30,010 nt of DNA from an uncultured bacterium (lineage in GTDB: Bacteria > Cyanobacteriota > Vampirovibrionia > Gastranaerophilales > Gastranaerophilaceae), in contig CAPQCU010000020.1 in NCBI GenBank assembly GCA_948684385.1, positions 1 to 30,010 on the forward strand. The letters run 5' to 3'. Made by a program: the position numbers and the translations under genes. The notes beneath the pieces were generated by a model. That model saw nothing but the letters and a program-made list of their open reading frames with translations. It did not search any database and had not been told where the DNA came from. Of the stretch, positions 7,841 to 16,320 are shown one piece after another. Position 1 is the first letter of the stretch. Every line of letters starts with the position of its first letter.

Positions 7841-9268
7841 TTAAAATCCTTGAACTGCTGATATAATCATTTCAGTTAAACCTTTTGGCATATAAATACC
7901 GATTATGAATGCCAAAATCAGCATTACAATCTGCGGAGCGTACATTGACCAGGAAAGTTTCTTTTCTGAATTTACTTCGCTGTCTTTTGGAGAAGAAAAT
8001 GCCATTCTGATAACAGCTTTTCCAAGACCGTAAAGAACGATTGTAAGCAGTAACAAAAACAATCCGCTCAATACATAGTGACCTTTAAGAAACATTGTTT
8101 TAACAATAAAGAATTCACTCACAAACAAAACTGAAGGAGGAAAAGCTGCTATTCCTAAGAAAGACGCTACCCACAACCAGCCTGTTTTTCTATCATTTTT
8201 CATTAAGCCTGTTACTGATTTGATTTTCTTTGTTCCATATAATTCAAGAACATTACCTGAAGTCAGGAAGAAAGATGCTTTAATTAGTGAATGACCAATT
8301 AAATGAATCATTGCAGCAAGCATACCAACTCCGCCTAAAGCAGTTCCGATTGCCAGAATACCCATATTTTCTATTGATGAGTAAGCAAGCATTCTTTTGT
8401 AATTATTGATATGATAAACAAAAACTGCTGTTACAAATAGTGAAATAAATCCCATTACAAGAAGCATTATTCTTGCATAGCTGTCACAATTTGCAATTAC
8501 CATTACTCTGAAAACATTTACAATCATCAAGAAAGCTGAGTTTAAAAGAGTTGCGGAAAGCAGAGCAGAAATCGGTGACGGAGCTTCAGCGTGAGCATCC
8601 GGAAGCCAGAAATGAACCGGAGCCAGACCCATTTTTGTACCGATACCAAATAATATAAATACAAATGCAAGCTTTAACCAGAAAGGATTAAACAAAGCTG
8701 CATTGTTATACAAATCATTATAGAAAAGTGAATTTAAGTTGCCTGTTGCAACCGTTAAAAGAATAATACCTACAAATGCAAGAGCAATACCGATTGAGCA
8801 GATGAAAACATATTTCCATGCAGCTTCAATTGAATGTTTTGTTTTGTGGAAATAAATCAAATAAGCACTTGCTAAAGTTGTACCTTCAATAAATACCCAG
8901 GCAATACCCAGGTTTGTACTTAAAATTGCACCTGTCATTGAAAAAACAAAGAACATTACCATATAAGTATAATGTCTGAGCTTTCTTGTCAAAGCTGAGG
9001 AATCTTTCAAATACCCGTTGTTATAAACCGCAACTGCAAGAAAAACAATTGACATAACCATCAAAAAGATTTTATTAGTATCGTCAACTGCAAAAAATCT
9101 GCAGGGTTTTAACATTGGTAAAAAATCCCAATCCATACAGTAAGCAAGTGATACAACAAAGTGTAAAACTGCATACAGGTTAAGCATTATATTATTTAAT
9201 GCTCTATTCTTAAATATAAATAATATCAAGCACGCTAAAAGCGGAAATAATAAAATCAAACTAGTCAT
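7841..9268 (-). CDS. Antiporter-like membrane subunit (HyfF/NuoM-N-like)
   Basis: 475 residues, about 14 membrane segments, family of proton-conducting Mrp/NuoL-M-N subunits. Family hallmarks include the FxxxHxWLPDAHAEAPSPISALLS segment, the charged Lys/Glu residues in membrane helices, and the IENMG/GHSLIKASFF segments around predicted channel lysines. It is expected to move H+ or Na+ when the peripheral arm transfers electrons. The start ATG overlaps the end of the preceding HyfE-like gene by 8 bases (ATGACTAG), pointing to translational coupling. It is the second antiporter-like subunit in the operon. Confidence 0.9.
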   Translation of the reverse strand: MTSLILLFPLLACLILFIFKNRALNNIMLNLYAVLHFVVSLAYCMDWDFLPMLKPCRFFAVDDTNKIFLMVMSIVFLAVAVYNNGYLKDSSALTRKLRHYTYMVMFFVFSMTGAILSTNLGIAWVFIEGTTLASAYLIYFHKTKHSIEAAWKYVFICSIGIALAFVGIILLTVATGNLNSLFYNDLYNNAALFNPFWLKLAFVFILFGIGTKMGLAPVHFWLPDAHAEAPSPISALLSATLLNSAFLMIVNVFRVMVIANCDSYARIMLLVMGFISLFVTAVFVYHINNYKRMLAYSSIENMGILAIGTALGGVGMLAAMIHLIGHSLIKASFFLTSGNVLELYGTKKIKSVTGLMKNDRKTGWLWVASFLGIAAFPPSVLFVSEFFIVKTMFLKGHYVLSGLFLLLLTIVLYGLGKAVIRMAFSSPKDSEVNSEKKLSWSMYAPQIVMLILAFIIGIYMPKGLTEMIISAVQGF

Positions 9269-9968
9269 TGTATTCGTAATCCTTCAAATCTGATAAATGT
9301 GAAACTTCCAAATCGTCGAATTCATTGTTAATCTCTTTAACAAGCATACCAAGAATGAATACGGCAATAAATATATCAAGCAAAACGCCAAGGTTTACTA
9401 TAACCGGCATTTCTTTTGCAACAGAAAGTGAAAGTAAGAAAATACCATTTTCCATTGTAATAAACCCGATAACGTTTGAAAGAACTTTGTGTTTAATCGT
9501 AATCAACCACAAGCTTATGATAATAATTGCGCTTGAAACACCAAAATACATAGGTGATACAAGTTTGAAAGCCGGAGCATCAATATTTGCAATCAAAAAT
9601 CCTGCAAACAAAATTACGCTTGAAATAACTAAGCAGTAAAAGTGCGGTATATTCGCATCTGTGTCTCTGTGAGCGTGAGTTTTTTTCACAACTTTTTTAA
9701 GAAAAAGAGGAATAACAACAGCTTTTACTATTAAAGTTTCAACAACCACAAACAGGATTGCAAGAATGTGTCCCATATTCATTGAAATCGCAGTCGGGCT
9801 TGAAATAATTGATGTATTAAACCAGGGTTCTTTCATAAACCCTGACAAACATACAAAGAACAACAACCAGCCCTGAGCAATAAGCATATTAACATGCGCT
9901 GCCAAACGGCTTGTTGACGCTATGTATATCATTGTTAAACCTAATAAAATTATAAAAATGTTTTCCAT
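9261..9968 (-). CDS. HyfE/NuoK-like membrane subunit
   Basis: 235 residues with six or seven hydrophobic segments, matching HyfE in length and in its weak NuoK likeness. It has conserved acidic residues in the last helices (for example FITMENGIFLLSLS, with a Glu in a membrane segment as in NuoK). It lies between the HyfC-like and HyfF-like genes, the usual Hyf/Ehr order, with a 6-base gap upstream and an 8-base overlap downstream. The product is part of the membrane arm. Confidence 0.85.
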   Translation of the reverse strand: MENIFIILLGLTMIYIASTSRLAAHVNMLIAQGWLLFFVCLSGFMKEPWFNTSIISSPTAISMNMGHILAILFVVVETLIVKAVVIPLFLKKVVKKTHAHRDTDANIPHFYCLVISSVILFAGFLIANIDAPAFKLVSPMYFGVSSAIIIISLWLITIKHKVLSNVIGFITMENGIFLLSLSVAKEMPVIVNLGVLLDIFIAVFILGMLVKEINNEFDDLEVSHLSDLKDYEYND

Positions 9969-9974
9969 TCTACC

Positions 9975-10889
9975 CTACCCCCCGTAAACTCTGTAGGTTA
10001 CTAATGCTAAAATAATTAATGCAGTAATTGACATTATAAATATAAACTCAAATACGTGTGTCATTCTAAATCTTGCCATTGAAGATTCAATTGTACCAAT
10101 CACAATTGAAAGAACAAAAATTATCGCAAGATAAGCCAGAGCAGTTTCCCATTCGCCCCAGCTTGCAGGAATAATTAAGTTTGCAATCAAAGATTCAAAA
10201 ATAAGCATCTTAATAGCAGACGCCCACGTAATCAAGCCTAAATCTATACCTGAGTTATCCAAAATCATAACTTCGTGAATCATTGTTAACTCTAAGTGCG
10301 TAGTCGGATCATCAACCGGAACTCTGCATCCTTCAATAAGTAACATAATAAACAAAGTTACCACAGCAAGGATAATAATCAAAACTCCGTATCCGCCTGC
10401 ATTTTCAAGAATCAGTTTAAAGCTATTAAATGTATAATTCTGAGTCAAAGCTGCAATTGAAGCAAGCGTGATGAAGAAAGCCGGTTCAACAATTGTTGAG
10501 AAACAAGCTTCTCTTGAAGCACCCATTCCTTCAAAGCTGCTTCCTGTATCCAATGCTGAAATCAATGCAAAGAATTTTCCAAGTCCTAAAATGTAAGAAA
10601 ATATTACAAACGCAAAAGGAACGTTAATAATTGCATTGCCTGAAATCATAGGAACAAAAAGTGACGCAAAAAGCACAGTTGCAAGTCCGACTACAGGAGC
10701 AAACTTAAATACCCACGAAGTAGTCTCGCTTATAACGGAACACTTTTTCATCAATCTCAAAAAGTCCCACAAAGGCTGCCAGATACTTACACCTTTTCTT
10801 CCAGCCCAGAAGGCTTTTGTTTTCTTAATTACACCAATCATAAGGAATGGTATAAATAAAAGTACTAATATATTTATTAATAAGTTCAT
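9975..10889 (-). CDS. HyfC/NuoH-like membrane anchor subunit
   Basis: 304 residues, about eight membrane segments. It belongs to the complex I subunit 1 (NuoH)/HyfC/EchB family, which joins the peripheral electron-transfer arm to the ion-pumping arm. Family features include the cytoplasmic loop KxxxFWAGRKGVSIWQPLWDF near the N-terminus, a Glu-rich loop (EGCRVPVDDPTTHLELTMIHE) corresponding to the NuoH quinone-side loop, and the FEGMGASREA segment. The gene is 3 bases downstream of the HyfB-like gene and 6 bases upstream of HyfE, so expression is tightly coupled. Confidence 0.92.
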   Translation of the reverse strand: MNLLINILVLLFIPFLMIGVIKKTKAFWAGRKGVSIWQPLWDFLRLMKKCSVISETTSWVFKFAPVVGLATVLFASLFVPMISGNAIINVPFAFVIFSYILGLGKFFALISALDTGSSFEGMGASREACFSTIVEPAFFITLASIAALTQNYTFNSFKLILENAGGYGVLIIILAVVTLFIMLLIEGCRVPVDDPTTHLELTMIHEVMILDNSGIDLGLITWASAIKMLIFESLIANLIIPASWGEWETALAYLAIIFVLSIVIGTIESSMARFRMTHVFEFIFIMSITALIILALVTYRVYGG

Positions 10890-10892
10890 TTG

Positions 10893-12875
10893 TTAACCCC
10901 CAAAGTAAACCATACCGATTATTGCCAGTATCAAAAAGATAAGTCCGAACAAAATATATTGCTGAATGTTACCGTTTTGAATTCTCTCAAATTTTGTAAG
11001 AATTTTTTCATCCCACGCAACAAGAGGTTTTACAATATAAGCTTCTTCAATATCTTCAATCTCAAGTTCATAATAAGCTTCCTTAGGGAAAAGCTCCTTA
11101 GGTTTCTTAATATGTGAAACTCTTTTGAACAAAGGTTTCAGAGTTGAAACAAACAAGTCTGCATAAGAAGACGCTGTGTACTGCATAAAGTTATTAGGTC
11201 TGTCATATCCGCATCCCCAGGTTGTATGAGTTGTGCTTCTTTTGTTAACAACAAATCTTGTAAGCATCAAAAGCGCAACAAGCACAAAGAAAATCAAGAA
11301 ATACCAGCTAATTTCACCAAGAATCATTGTTGTTCCATTAAATACTGTCATAAAATCAATATTCACAAACATTAAAGTTGCAGACAATATCGCACCAATA
11401 ATATATTGAGGAAACATACCAATAAAGAATGCCAGAAAGCCTAATACTGTCATAGGAATAAGCATTGTCTTTGGAGCATCTTCCTTTGCGTTTTCAACAT
11501 ATTCACTTCTCGGAGCACCAAGAAACATAATTCCTGAAGCTTTAGTAAAGCAAAGCATTGCCATTGTTCCAACCATTGCCAGAGCTCCGATTGAAAGAAT
11601 AAGAACAATAAATAAATTAATTTCAGAAGCAGGAACTCCGCTTACCATGCCGACATAGATTAAGAATTCACTAATAAAGCCGTTAAATGGAGGAAGTCCG
11701 CAAATCGCAACTGAACCTACTATAAATAATAATGCGGTATAAGGCATTTTCTTAATCAAGCCGCCAAGCATTTCAATATTTCTTGTATGTGTTCTTAAAT
11801 AAACACTACCGGCTGCAAAGAACAAAAGTTCTTTGAATATTGAGTGGTTTAAGATGTGAAGAATTCCGCCTGCGAATCCGAATACTGCAACAACCGGATT
11901 ACCATAAGCAAGACCTAACATACCAACGCCGATACCAATACCGATAATACCGATATTTTCTATACTGTGATAAGCAAGAAGTCTTTTTATATCGTGTTGT
12001 GTGATTGCATAAAGCACACCATAAAGCGCCGAGATAACAGCAATTACGAGAACTGTATAAGAAACCATTTTTGAAGGCATTCCGACAAAGAATAAAAATC
12101 TTAAAATGCCGTAAATCCCTGTTTTAATCATCACACCGGACATAATACCTGAAACGTGGCTCGGTGCAGCAGGGTGCGCATCCGGAAGCCAGTTATGAAA
12201 CGGTACAAATCCGGCTTTTATTCCAAAACCTACAAACGCAAGTAAGAAAACTATATTTGCAAGTTCAGGATTTGCATGAAGATAATTTGTAAATGCAACA
12301 AAGCTTAAGCTGTTTGAATTAATATTCAAAAGTACAAAAGCTGCCATAATAAATATTACTGACAGGTGCATATAAATAAGATATTTAATGCCTGCCCTGA
12401 TAACTTCTTTCTTTTCGCCTTCAAAAATTACAAGGAAGAAAGATGAAAGTGACATAATTTCCCAAACAATCAGGAAGAATAATGCGTTCTGAACAGTTAC
12501 AACCATAAGCATTGAAGCAATAAGCATCATTAAAAAGAAACAATGTGAAGAAACATTCATTCCTTTATTAAGATAAGGTTTCATATAACCGTTCGCATAA
12601 AGAGTTCCCAAGAAACTCATTAAAGAAATAACAATCACAAAAAATGCTGACAAAGGATCGATAACAAAATCAACTCCTGTAAGCAAAGGTGACATATAAA
12701 TTGTTCTGCCGATAGGTACACCTGTCAACAGAACAGCAAGTGCAGGAATAAACATTAATCCTGCTGATAAAAAAGAAAAAATTGAGCAAACTTTAAATTT
12801 CCATTGCTCTTTCACTACGATTGAAAGCAAAGCTCCCAAAAGCAGCATCCCAAGTGATAAAAAATAAATTTCCAT
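10893..12875 (-). CDS. HyfB/NuoL-like antiporter subunit with C-terminal extension
   Basis: First gene of the operon, 660 residues, around 16 membrane segments. It belongs to the NuoL/MrpA-like proton-conducting family, with the typical PFHNWLPDAHPAAPSHVSGIMSG segment, the HSIENIGIIG helix and the ILHILNHSIFKELLF helix. The HyfB-type C-terminal domain (TTWGCGY...QYTASSYADLF) is present, followed by a final membrane helix. With the HyfF-like subunit it gives the complex two predicted ion channels. The ribosome site is weak (GGGA about 13 bases upstream). A good promoter lies about 40 bases upstream, and beyond it a G-rich repeat. Confidence 0.92.
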   Translation of the reverse strand: MEIYFLSLGMLLLGALLSIVVKEQWKFKVCSIFSFLSAGLMFIPALAVLLTGVPIGRTIYMSPLLTGVDFVIDPLSAFFVIVISLMSFLGTLYANGYMKPYLNKGMNVSSHCFFLMMLIASMLMVVTVQNALFFLIVWEIMSLSSFFLVIFEGEKKEVIRAGIKYLIYMHLSVIFIMAAFVLLNINSNSLSFVAFTNYLHANPELANIVFLLAFVGFGIKAGFVPFHNWLPDAHPAAPSHVSGIMSGVMIKTGIYGILRFLFFVGMPSKMVSYTVLVIAVISALYGVLYAITQHDIKRLLAYHSIENIGIIGIGIGVGMLGLAYGNPVVAVFGFAGGILHILNHSIFKELLFFAAGSVYLRTHTRNIEMLGGLIKKMPYTALLFIVGSVAICGLPPFNGFISEFLIYVGMVSGVPASEINLFIVLILSIGALAMVGTMAMLCFTKASGIMFLGAPRSEYVENAKEDAPKTMLIPMTVLGFLAFFIGMFPQYIIGAILSATLMFVNIDFMTVFNGTTMILGEISWYFLIFFVLVALLMLTRFVVNKRSTTHTTWGCGYDRPNNFMQYTASSYADLFVSTLKPLFKRVSHIKKPKELFPKEAYYELEIEDIEEAYIVKPLVAWDEKILTKFERIQNGNIQQYILFGLIFLILAIIGMVYFGG

Positions 12876-12916
12876 AACTATTTAATATTCCCAAAATTGT
12901 AATTTTACCAAGTACC

Positions 12917-12945
12917 GTTATATTGCTAACAAAAAAATTTTTCAA
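12917..12945 (-). promoter_or_regulatory. Promoter of the hydrogenase-like operon
   Basis: Minus strand TTGAAA, 17-base spacer, TATAAC. The -35 box is immediately next to the G-run of the repeat that begins at 12946. Confidence 0.6.
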
Positions 12946-13071
12946 GGGGGGAGGGTAAAGGGGTAAATGTATTGGGTTGGATTTAGAACTACAAGTTTAA
13001 TGTCCTGCTGGAAATAGGGGGAGGGGGATAAATGAATGGGTTGATTTTGAGACTACAGGTTTAATGTCAAA
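12946..13071 (+). repeat. G-rich intergenic repeat, two direct copies (locus 1)
   Basis: Two diverged copies, about 12946-13015 and 13016-13071, share a G-run, then GTAAATGTATTGGGTTGG-like sequence, a GAACTACAAG-like segment and TTTAATGTC. The same unit recurs at 22161-22283. G-runs (GGGGGG, GGG, GGGG, GGG) are spaced so that a G-quadruplex is possible. The remaining bases to 13207 are AT-rich and hold a likely -10 box (TATAAT at 13162-13167) for the gene at 13208, with only a weak -35. Confidence 0.75.
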
Positions 13072-13207
13072 AATAAAACAACTAACTATCACATAAACAC
13101 TGAGTCCTAGGTTAAGATGTAAAAAATAGTTTACAATCCTTAGTAAAAATTTCAAAATCTTTATAATATACTTTGTCATCACAAATCAATTTACAGAAAG
13201 GATAACA

Positions 13208-14200
13208 ATGTTAAGATTTGAAGATCATTTAGAACAAAGGATACAAGATGAAATTCTCAGGTATATGATGCAACACGGGTATGACAACCCGAACACTGCT
13301 TCGCCTGTATTTCGGGCTTTAAACGACACTTACAAACAGGCGTATCTGTCTTATAATTATGGAGACAGCATTGCAGAAAAACTTCGCAACAACAATACAA
13401 CGCTTTATGACGGAAAATTTACCAGAGATACGGTAAATGAACTTCTTGCAAACGAATGGAACTCCAGAGCCGGTATTGAAACCGCAAAAATGGTTAAAAC
13501 AAATCCTACTCAGGGATTAAATCCTAATGAACAAATGTTAAGTTCAATTGGAGAACATTTAGCAAATAATAAGCTGATAACTTCTCCAAACAACGCAAGA
13601 AAATTGGAAGAATTTGATGATGTATTCAAACCTGTAAATAATACACCGCAGCAGGTGGATAATCCGGTTTTAAAAGCTGGAGTTGATAAAAACATGATAT
13701 TAACACCGCCGGAAAATACGAAATATAAACCGACACTTGAAGAATACCCTGAAGATTTCAAACCCGGTGATAAAGTTTTACATGCCGGAATAGAAAAAAA
13801 TGTCTCAGCTTATGACCTTGTATTACAAGATAAAACATTATCCCGAGAAGAAAAAGTTGCCAAAATTCGTGAAATTTCAGAAAACCGTAATCAGGAGATT
13901 GAAAAAGAACACAAGAAAAATATGGGTAAAGTTCACGCAAAAGCTGCTTGGGATATAGGTTCAAATTTTATTCCTGCAGTGGGTCCTTTTGCTAAAGCTG
14001 CCACCGGCATTGGAAAAGTAATATCTCCATTAAGCAAAAAAATGGCTCCGTTTTTTGGAAAAAAGATTGCACAAGAAACCACAAAAGGTATGGCAGAAAA
14101 TCTTGCCACCAGCCCAATTAATATAATTGGAGATACAATGTTAGATCGTGAAAATTTAAAAACAAATTCACTTAAAACAATTTTAACTGGAATTGGATAA
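13208..14200 (+). CDS. Unknown protein, toxin-like layout, probably truncated by an in-frame TAA
   Basis: 330 residues up to a TAA at 14198-14200. The first 120 residues are helical and polar; residues about 120-250 are Pro/Asn/Lys-rich with two repeats of a motif near D(N/K)PVLKAGVDKN / GDKVLHAGIEKN. Residues about 245-330 are a Gly/Ala/hydrophobic stretch (NFIPAVGPFAKAATG) that resembles the pre-toxin regions of polymorphic toxins. The reading frame continues without another stop for 126 codons after the TAA, with similar codon use, so the protein was probably about 456 residues. The ribosome site AAAGGA precedes the ATG. No signal peptide. Function unknown; the toxin idea is inference from layout and from the tiny membrane proteins downstream. 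Confidence 0.65.
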   Translation: MLRFEDHLEQRIQDEILRYMMQHGYDNPNTASPVFRALNDTYKQAYLSYNYGDSIAEKLRNNNTTLYDGKFTRDTVNELLANEWNSRAGIETAKMVKTNPTQGLNPNEQMLSSIGEHLANNKLITSPNNARKLEEFDDVFKPVNNTPQQVDNPVLKAGVDKNMILTPPENTKYKPTLEEYPEDFKPGDKVLHAGIEKNVSAYDLVLQDKTLSREEKVAKIREISENRNQEIEKEHKKNMGKVHAKAAWDIGSNFIPAVGPFAKAATGIGKVISPLSKKMAPFFGKKIAQETTKGMAENLATSPINIIGDTMLDRENLKTNSLKTILTGIG

Positions 14201-14578
14201 GGTGCTCTCAGTAAAGGAGGCTATAAAGTAGCGAACAAAATTGATACAGGTAAGATTTTACGCAAATCAGTCCATGTTCATAAACTTCCTTCCCGCCAGC
14301 AAAGAAAACTTCAAGACAAAGCGACTCAATATTATGAAGACTATCTTGAAGGTACGTCAGCCAGAACAAAAAATGGCGAATTTGTGAAATTTGATAAATT
14401 AAAGGATAAAATAAGCCCTGAAAAAGCAAGTACAATTCCTGATTTGCCAAATCAAGTAAAAACAGGAAATATTAAATCTCAAAATGATTTAGATAACTTA
14501 TTAGAAACTCCTACTAATAATAACATGCTAGAAGATTGGCTAAAAAAATTATTAAAATCGCACAGAAATCATATCTAA
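14201..14578 (+). pseudogene. In-frame continuation of the 13208 ORF beyond a nonsense codon
   Basis: Same frame as the upstream ORF, open from the TAA to a natural stop at 14576-14578 just before a strong terminator. It codes for a Lys-rich, helical C-terminal domain (for example QYYEDYLEGTSART, EFVKFDKLKDKIS). The first usable start is a GTG at 14384 with no ribosome site. An AAAGGAGG at 14213-14220 has no start codon at the right distance. One base change (for example CAA or GAA to TAA) would explain the break. Readthrough cannot be excluded. Confidence 0.6.
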
Positions 14579-14583
14579 CTTAT

Positions 14584-14611
14584 AAAAGGATTGCGAATGC
14601 AATCCTTTTTT
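14584..14611 (+). terminator. Rho-independent terminator
   Basis: AAAAGGATTGC/GCAATCCTTTT stem, GAAT loop, T-run. It closes the 13208-14578 unit. Confidence 0.9.
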
Positions 14612-14629
14612 ATTATTATAATAAGAATT

Positions 14630-14887
14630 ATGAAAAATAAGAAAAAATTATCTGAATTTTTATTCTGGTTACCGCAAATTATTTTTGTTGTTTTTGAATA
14701 CGCATTTATAATTACATTATTTATTCTAATGATTAAGAATTTATATACTGATGATTATAATGACCCTTATTTTTTTAAACTTGATTCGTTTGAAAATAAT
14801 TACGGTTGCGGTCGTTGCGGTATGCTTTATAGCCTTGGAGTTTTAGCTATAAAATTCATCCTCAGGGTGAAAAATTTATTTATTTAG
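14630..14887 (+). CDS. Small membrane protein, unknown
   Basis: 85 residues from the ATG at 14630; an upstream in-frame ATG at 14591 lies inside the terminator stem and is not a likely start. It starts MKNKKKLSEF, then has a long hydrophobic helix (about residues 12-36), an acidic loop with a CGRCG motif, and a second hydrophobic helix. The ribosome site is poor. It is the first of three tiny membrane-protein ORFs behind the toxin-like ORF, which is the position of an immunity gene, but that role is only a guess. Confidence 0.5.
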   Translation: MKNKKKLSEFLFWLPQIIFVVFEYAFIITLFILMIKNLYTDDYNDPYFFKLDSFENNYGCGRCGMLYSLGVLAIKFILRVKNLFI

Positions 14888-14901
14888 AAAGGAAATATAA
14901 A

Positions 14902-15045
14902 ATGTGGAGACAATATCTTTCAGAATTTCTTTCAACATCTTTTTATATATTAACCGGTATCATAAGTTTTATGTTAACTGTATTTTTTTATGAAGTACTG
15001 TATCAATTAATCAAAATACTTATCATATCAAATTTTGCACAATAA
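14902..15045 (+). CDS. Very small membrane protein, unknown
   Basis: 47 residues, starting MWRQYLSEFL, with one long hydrophobic helix from about residue 14 to 45. The ribosome site AAGGAAAT is well placed, which is the main reason to call it. It follows the previous small membrane gene by 14 bases. The shared LSEFL near the N-terminus suggests the two may be distant copies. Confidence 0.45.
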   Translation: MWRQYLSEFLSTSFYILTGIISFMLTVFFYEVLYQLIKILIISNFAQ

Positions 15046-15061
15046 TGGAAAATAAAGAATT

Positions 15062-15217
15062 ATGAACAATAACAACGAATATCACAAATATGGAACTATT
15101 TTTGACTCTGGGTTTTGGTACCACATCCAACAATGTTTTTACTGGAACTTTATTCTGGTTGGAGTTTTTTATATTTTAAGAATGATTCTTTTTGTAGTAT
15201 TCTTTGTTATTAAATAA
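15062..15217 (+). CDS. Very small membrane protein, unknown
   Basis: 51 residues, starting MNNNNEYHKYG, a polar aromatic first half, then one hydrophobic helix (about residues 28-50) ending FVVFFVIK at the stop. The ribosome site is weak (AAAGAA). It is 16 bases after the preceding ORF and probably belongs to the same transcript. The AT-rich sequence means a chance ORF is possible. Confidence 0.35.
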   Translation: MNNNNEYHKYGTIFDSGFWYHIQQCFYWNFILVGVFYILRMILFVVFFVIK

Positions 15218-15242
15218 TCACCTGCTATATTTCTCCCGCTAC

Positions 15243-15271
15243 TTTACGTAAAAATTCAGTTGTAATATAAT
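15243..15271 (+). promoter_or_regulatory. Promoter of the oxidoreductase-trmL-nnrD operon
   Basis: TTTACG, 17-base spacer, TATAAT, about 27 bases before the ATG at 15298. Confidence 0.55.
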
Positions 15272-15297
15272 AAAATAAGATAGAGGGTAAAAAAGGT

Positions 15298-16296
15298 ATG
15301 AAAGAACAAAAAGTTGCAGTAATCGGTATGGGAATGTGGGGTAAAAATATTGTCCGCAATTTCTATAACCTTAATGTATTAGATACAGTTTGTGATTTGG
15401 ATGAAGAATCTTTAAAAGCTGTTCAGGAACAATTTCCGGGGGTTAAAGTTACAAAAGACTTTAACGATATAATTAATAATAGTGAAATCACGGGCGTTGC
15501 AGTCGTAACCCCAAGCCACACTCACTTCAAGATAGTTAAAGCGATGCTTGAAGCCGGCAAAAATGTTTACGTAGAAAAACCAATATCTACAGTGGCTGAA
15601 GAAGCAAGAGTTTTAACAGAACTCGCAGAAGAAAAAGGGCTTGTTCTTATGGTTGACCACCTGCTTCTTTACCATCCTGCAGTTAACAGGCTAAAAATGT
15701 TAATTGAAGAAGGAGTATTAGGTGAACCGGTTTACGCTCAAAGCGACAGGCTAAACGTTAACTACCACAAAAACGATAGAAGCGTTATGTGGGATTTAGC
15801 TCCTCACGATGTTTCAATGATAGCTTATGTTACAGGTAAAAATCCTGAAAAAGTTATATCTGCAATCGGCTGTTCTTCCGACAGAAATGATATTATGGAT
15901 ATTACTCATATCGGAGTACAATTCGAAGGCGGAATGATTGCACATATTTCAGACAGCTGGATTACTCCGCAAAAACACGTTATGCTGCTTGTTCGCGGTA
16001 CAAAAGCAACAGCAATTTTTGACGATACCGCAGCTGTTGATAAACTTAAAGTTTATGACAACTTCAAGCCTGCAAATACACAGAACTTTGCGCTTGATTA
16101 TTTAGAAATTGAACCTTTAAAACTTGCTTGCCAGCATTTTGTTAACTGCTGTGCTTCAGGTCAAAAAGCTCGTTCAGACGGTGCTAACGGCTACGCAGTT
16201 GTAAGCGTGCTTGAAGAAGCTGAGCGTATTATGTTAGGTTCAAAAGTTGAAGACTTGAACAAAAAAGACTTTGCTCTATCACGTATGAAGGGGTAG
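15298..16296 (+). CDS. Gfo/Idh/MocA family NAD(P)-dependent oxidoreductase
   Basis: 332 residues. The N-terminal Rossmann domain has GMGMWG (residues 10-15) for NAD(P) binding, and the family signature VEKP at residues 92-95 with the catalytic Lys94. The C-terminal domain has the WDLAPHD motif (165-171) with the expected substrate-site His170. The family oxidises or reduces sugars, nucleotide sugars or inositol. The WDLAPHD form is common in WlbA/WbpB-like UDP-amino-sugar 3-dehydrogenases, so a nucleotide-sugar substrate is plausible but not shown. It is the first gene of a four-gene operon of otherwise housekeeping genes. Confidence 0.9.
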   Translation: MKEQKVAVIGMGMWGKNIVRNFYNLNVLDTVCDLDEESLKAVQEQFPGVKVTKDFNDIINNSEITGVAVVTPSHTHFKIVKAMLEAGKNVYVEKPISTVAEEARVLTELAEEKGLVLMVDHLLLYHPAVNRLKMLIEEGVLGEPVYAQSDRLNVNYHKNDRSVMWDLAPHDVSMIAYVTGKNPEKVISAIGCSSDRNDIMDITHIGVQFEGGMIAHISDSWITPQKHVMLLVRGTKATAIFDDTAAVDKLKVYDNFKPANTQNFALDYLEIEPLKLACQHFVNCCASGQKARSDGANGYAVVSVLEEAERIMLGSKVEDLNKKDFALSRMKG

Positions 16297-16320
16297 GAGT
16301 AAAGTGGTAAGGATAAAAAT

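Noticed and set aside
12997..13182. 61-codon minus-strand ORF in the repeat region
   Set aside because: It arises from the G-rich repeats and has no ribosome site or family likeness.
14384..14578. Independent 64-residue gene starting with GTG
   Set aside because: No ribosome site; it is simply the in-frame tail of the upstream ORF after the TAA.
14591..14629. Upstream ATG for the small membrane protein
   Set aside because: It lies inside the terminator stem of the preceding unit; the ATG at 14630 is preferred.
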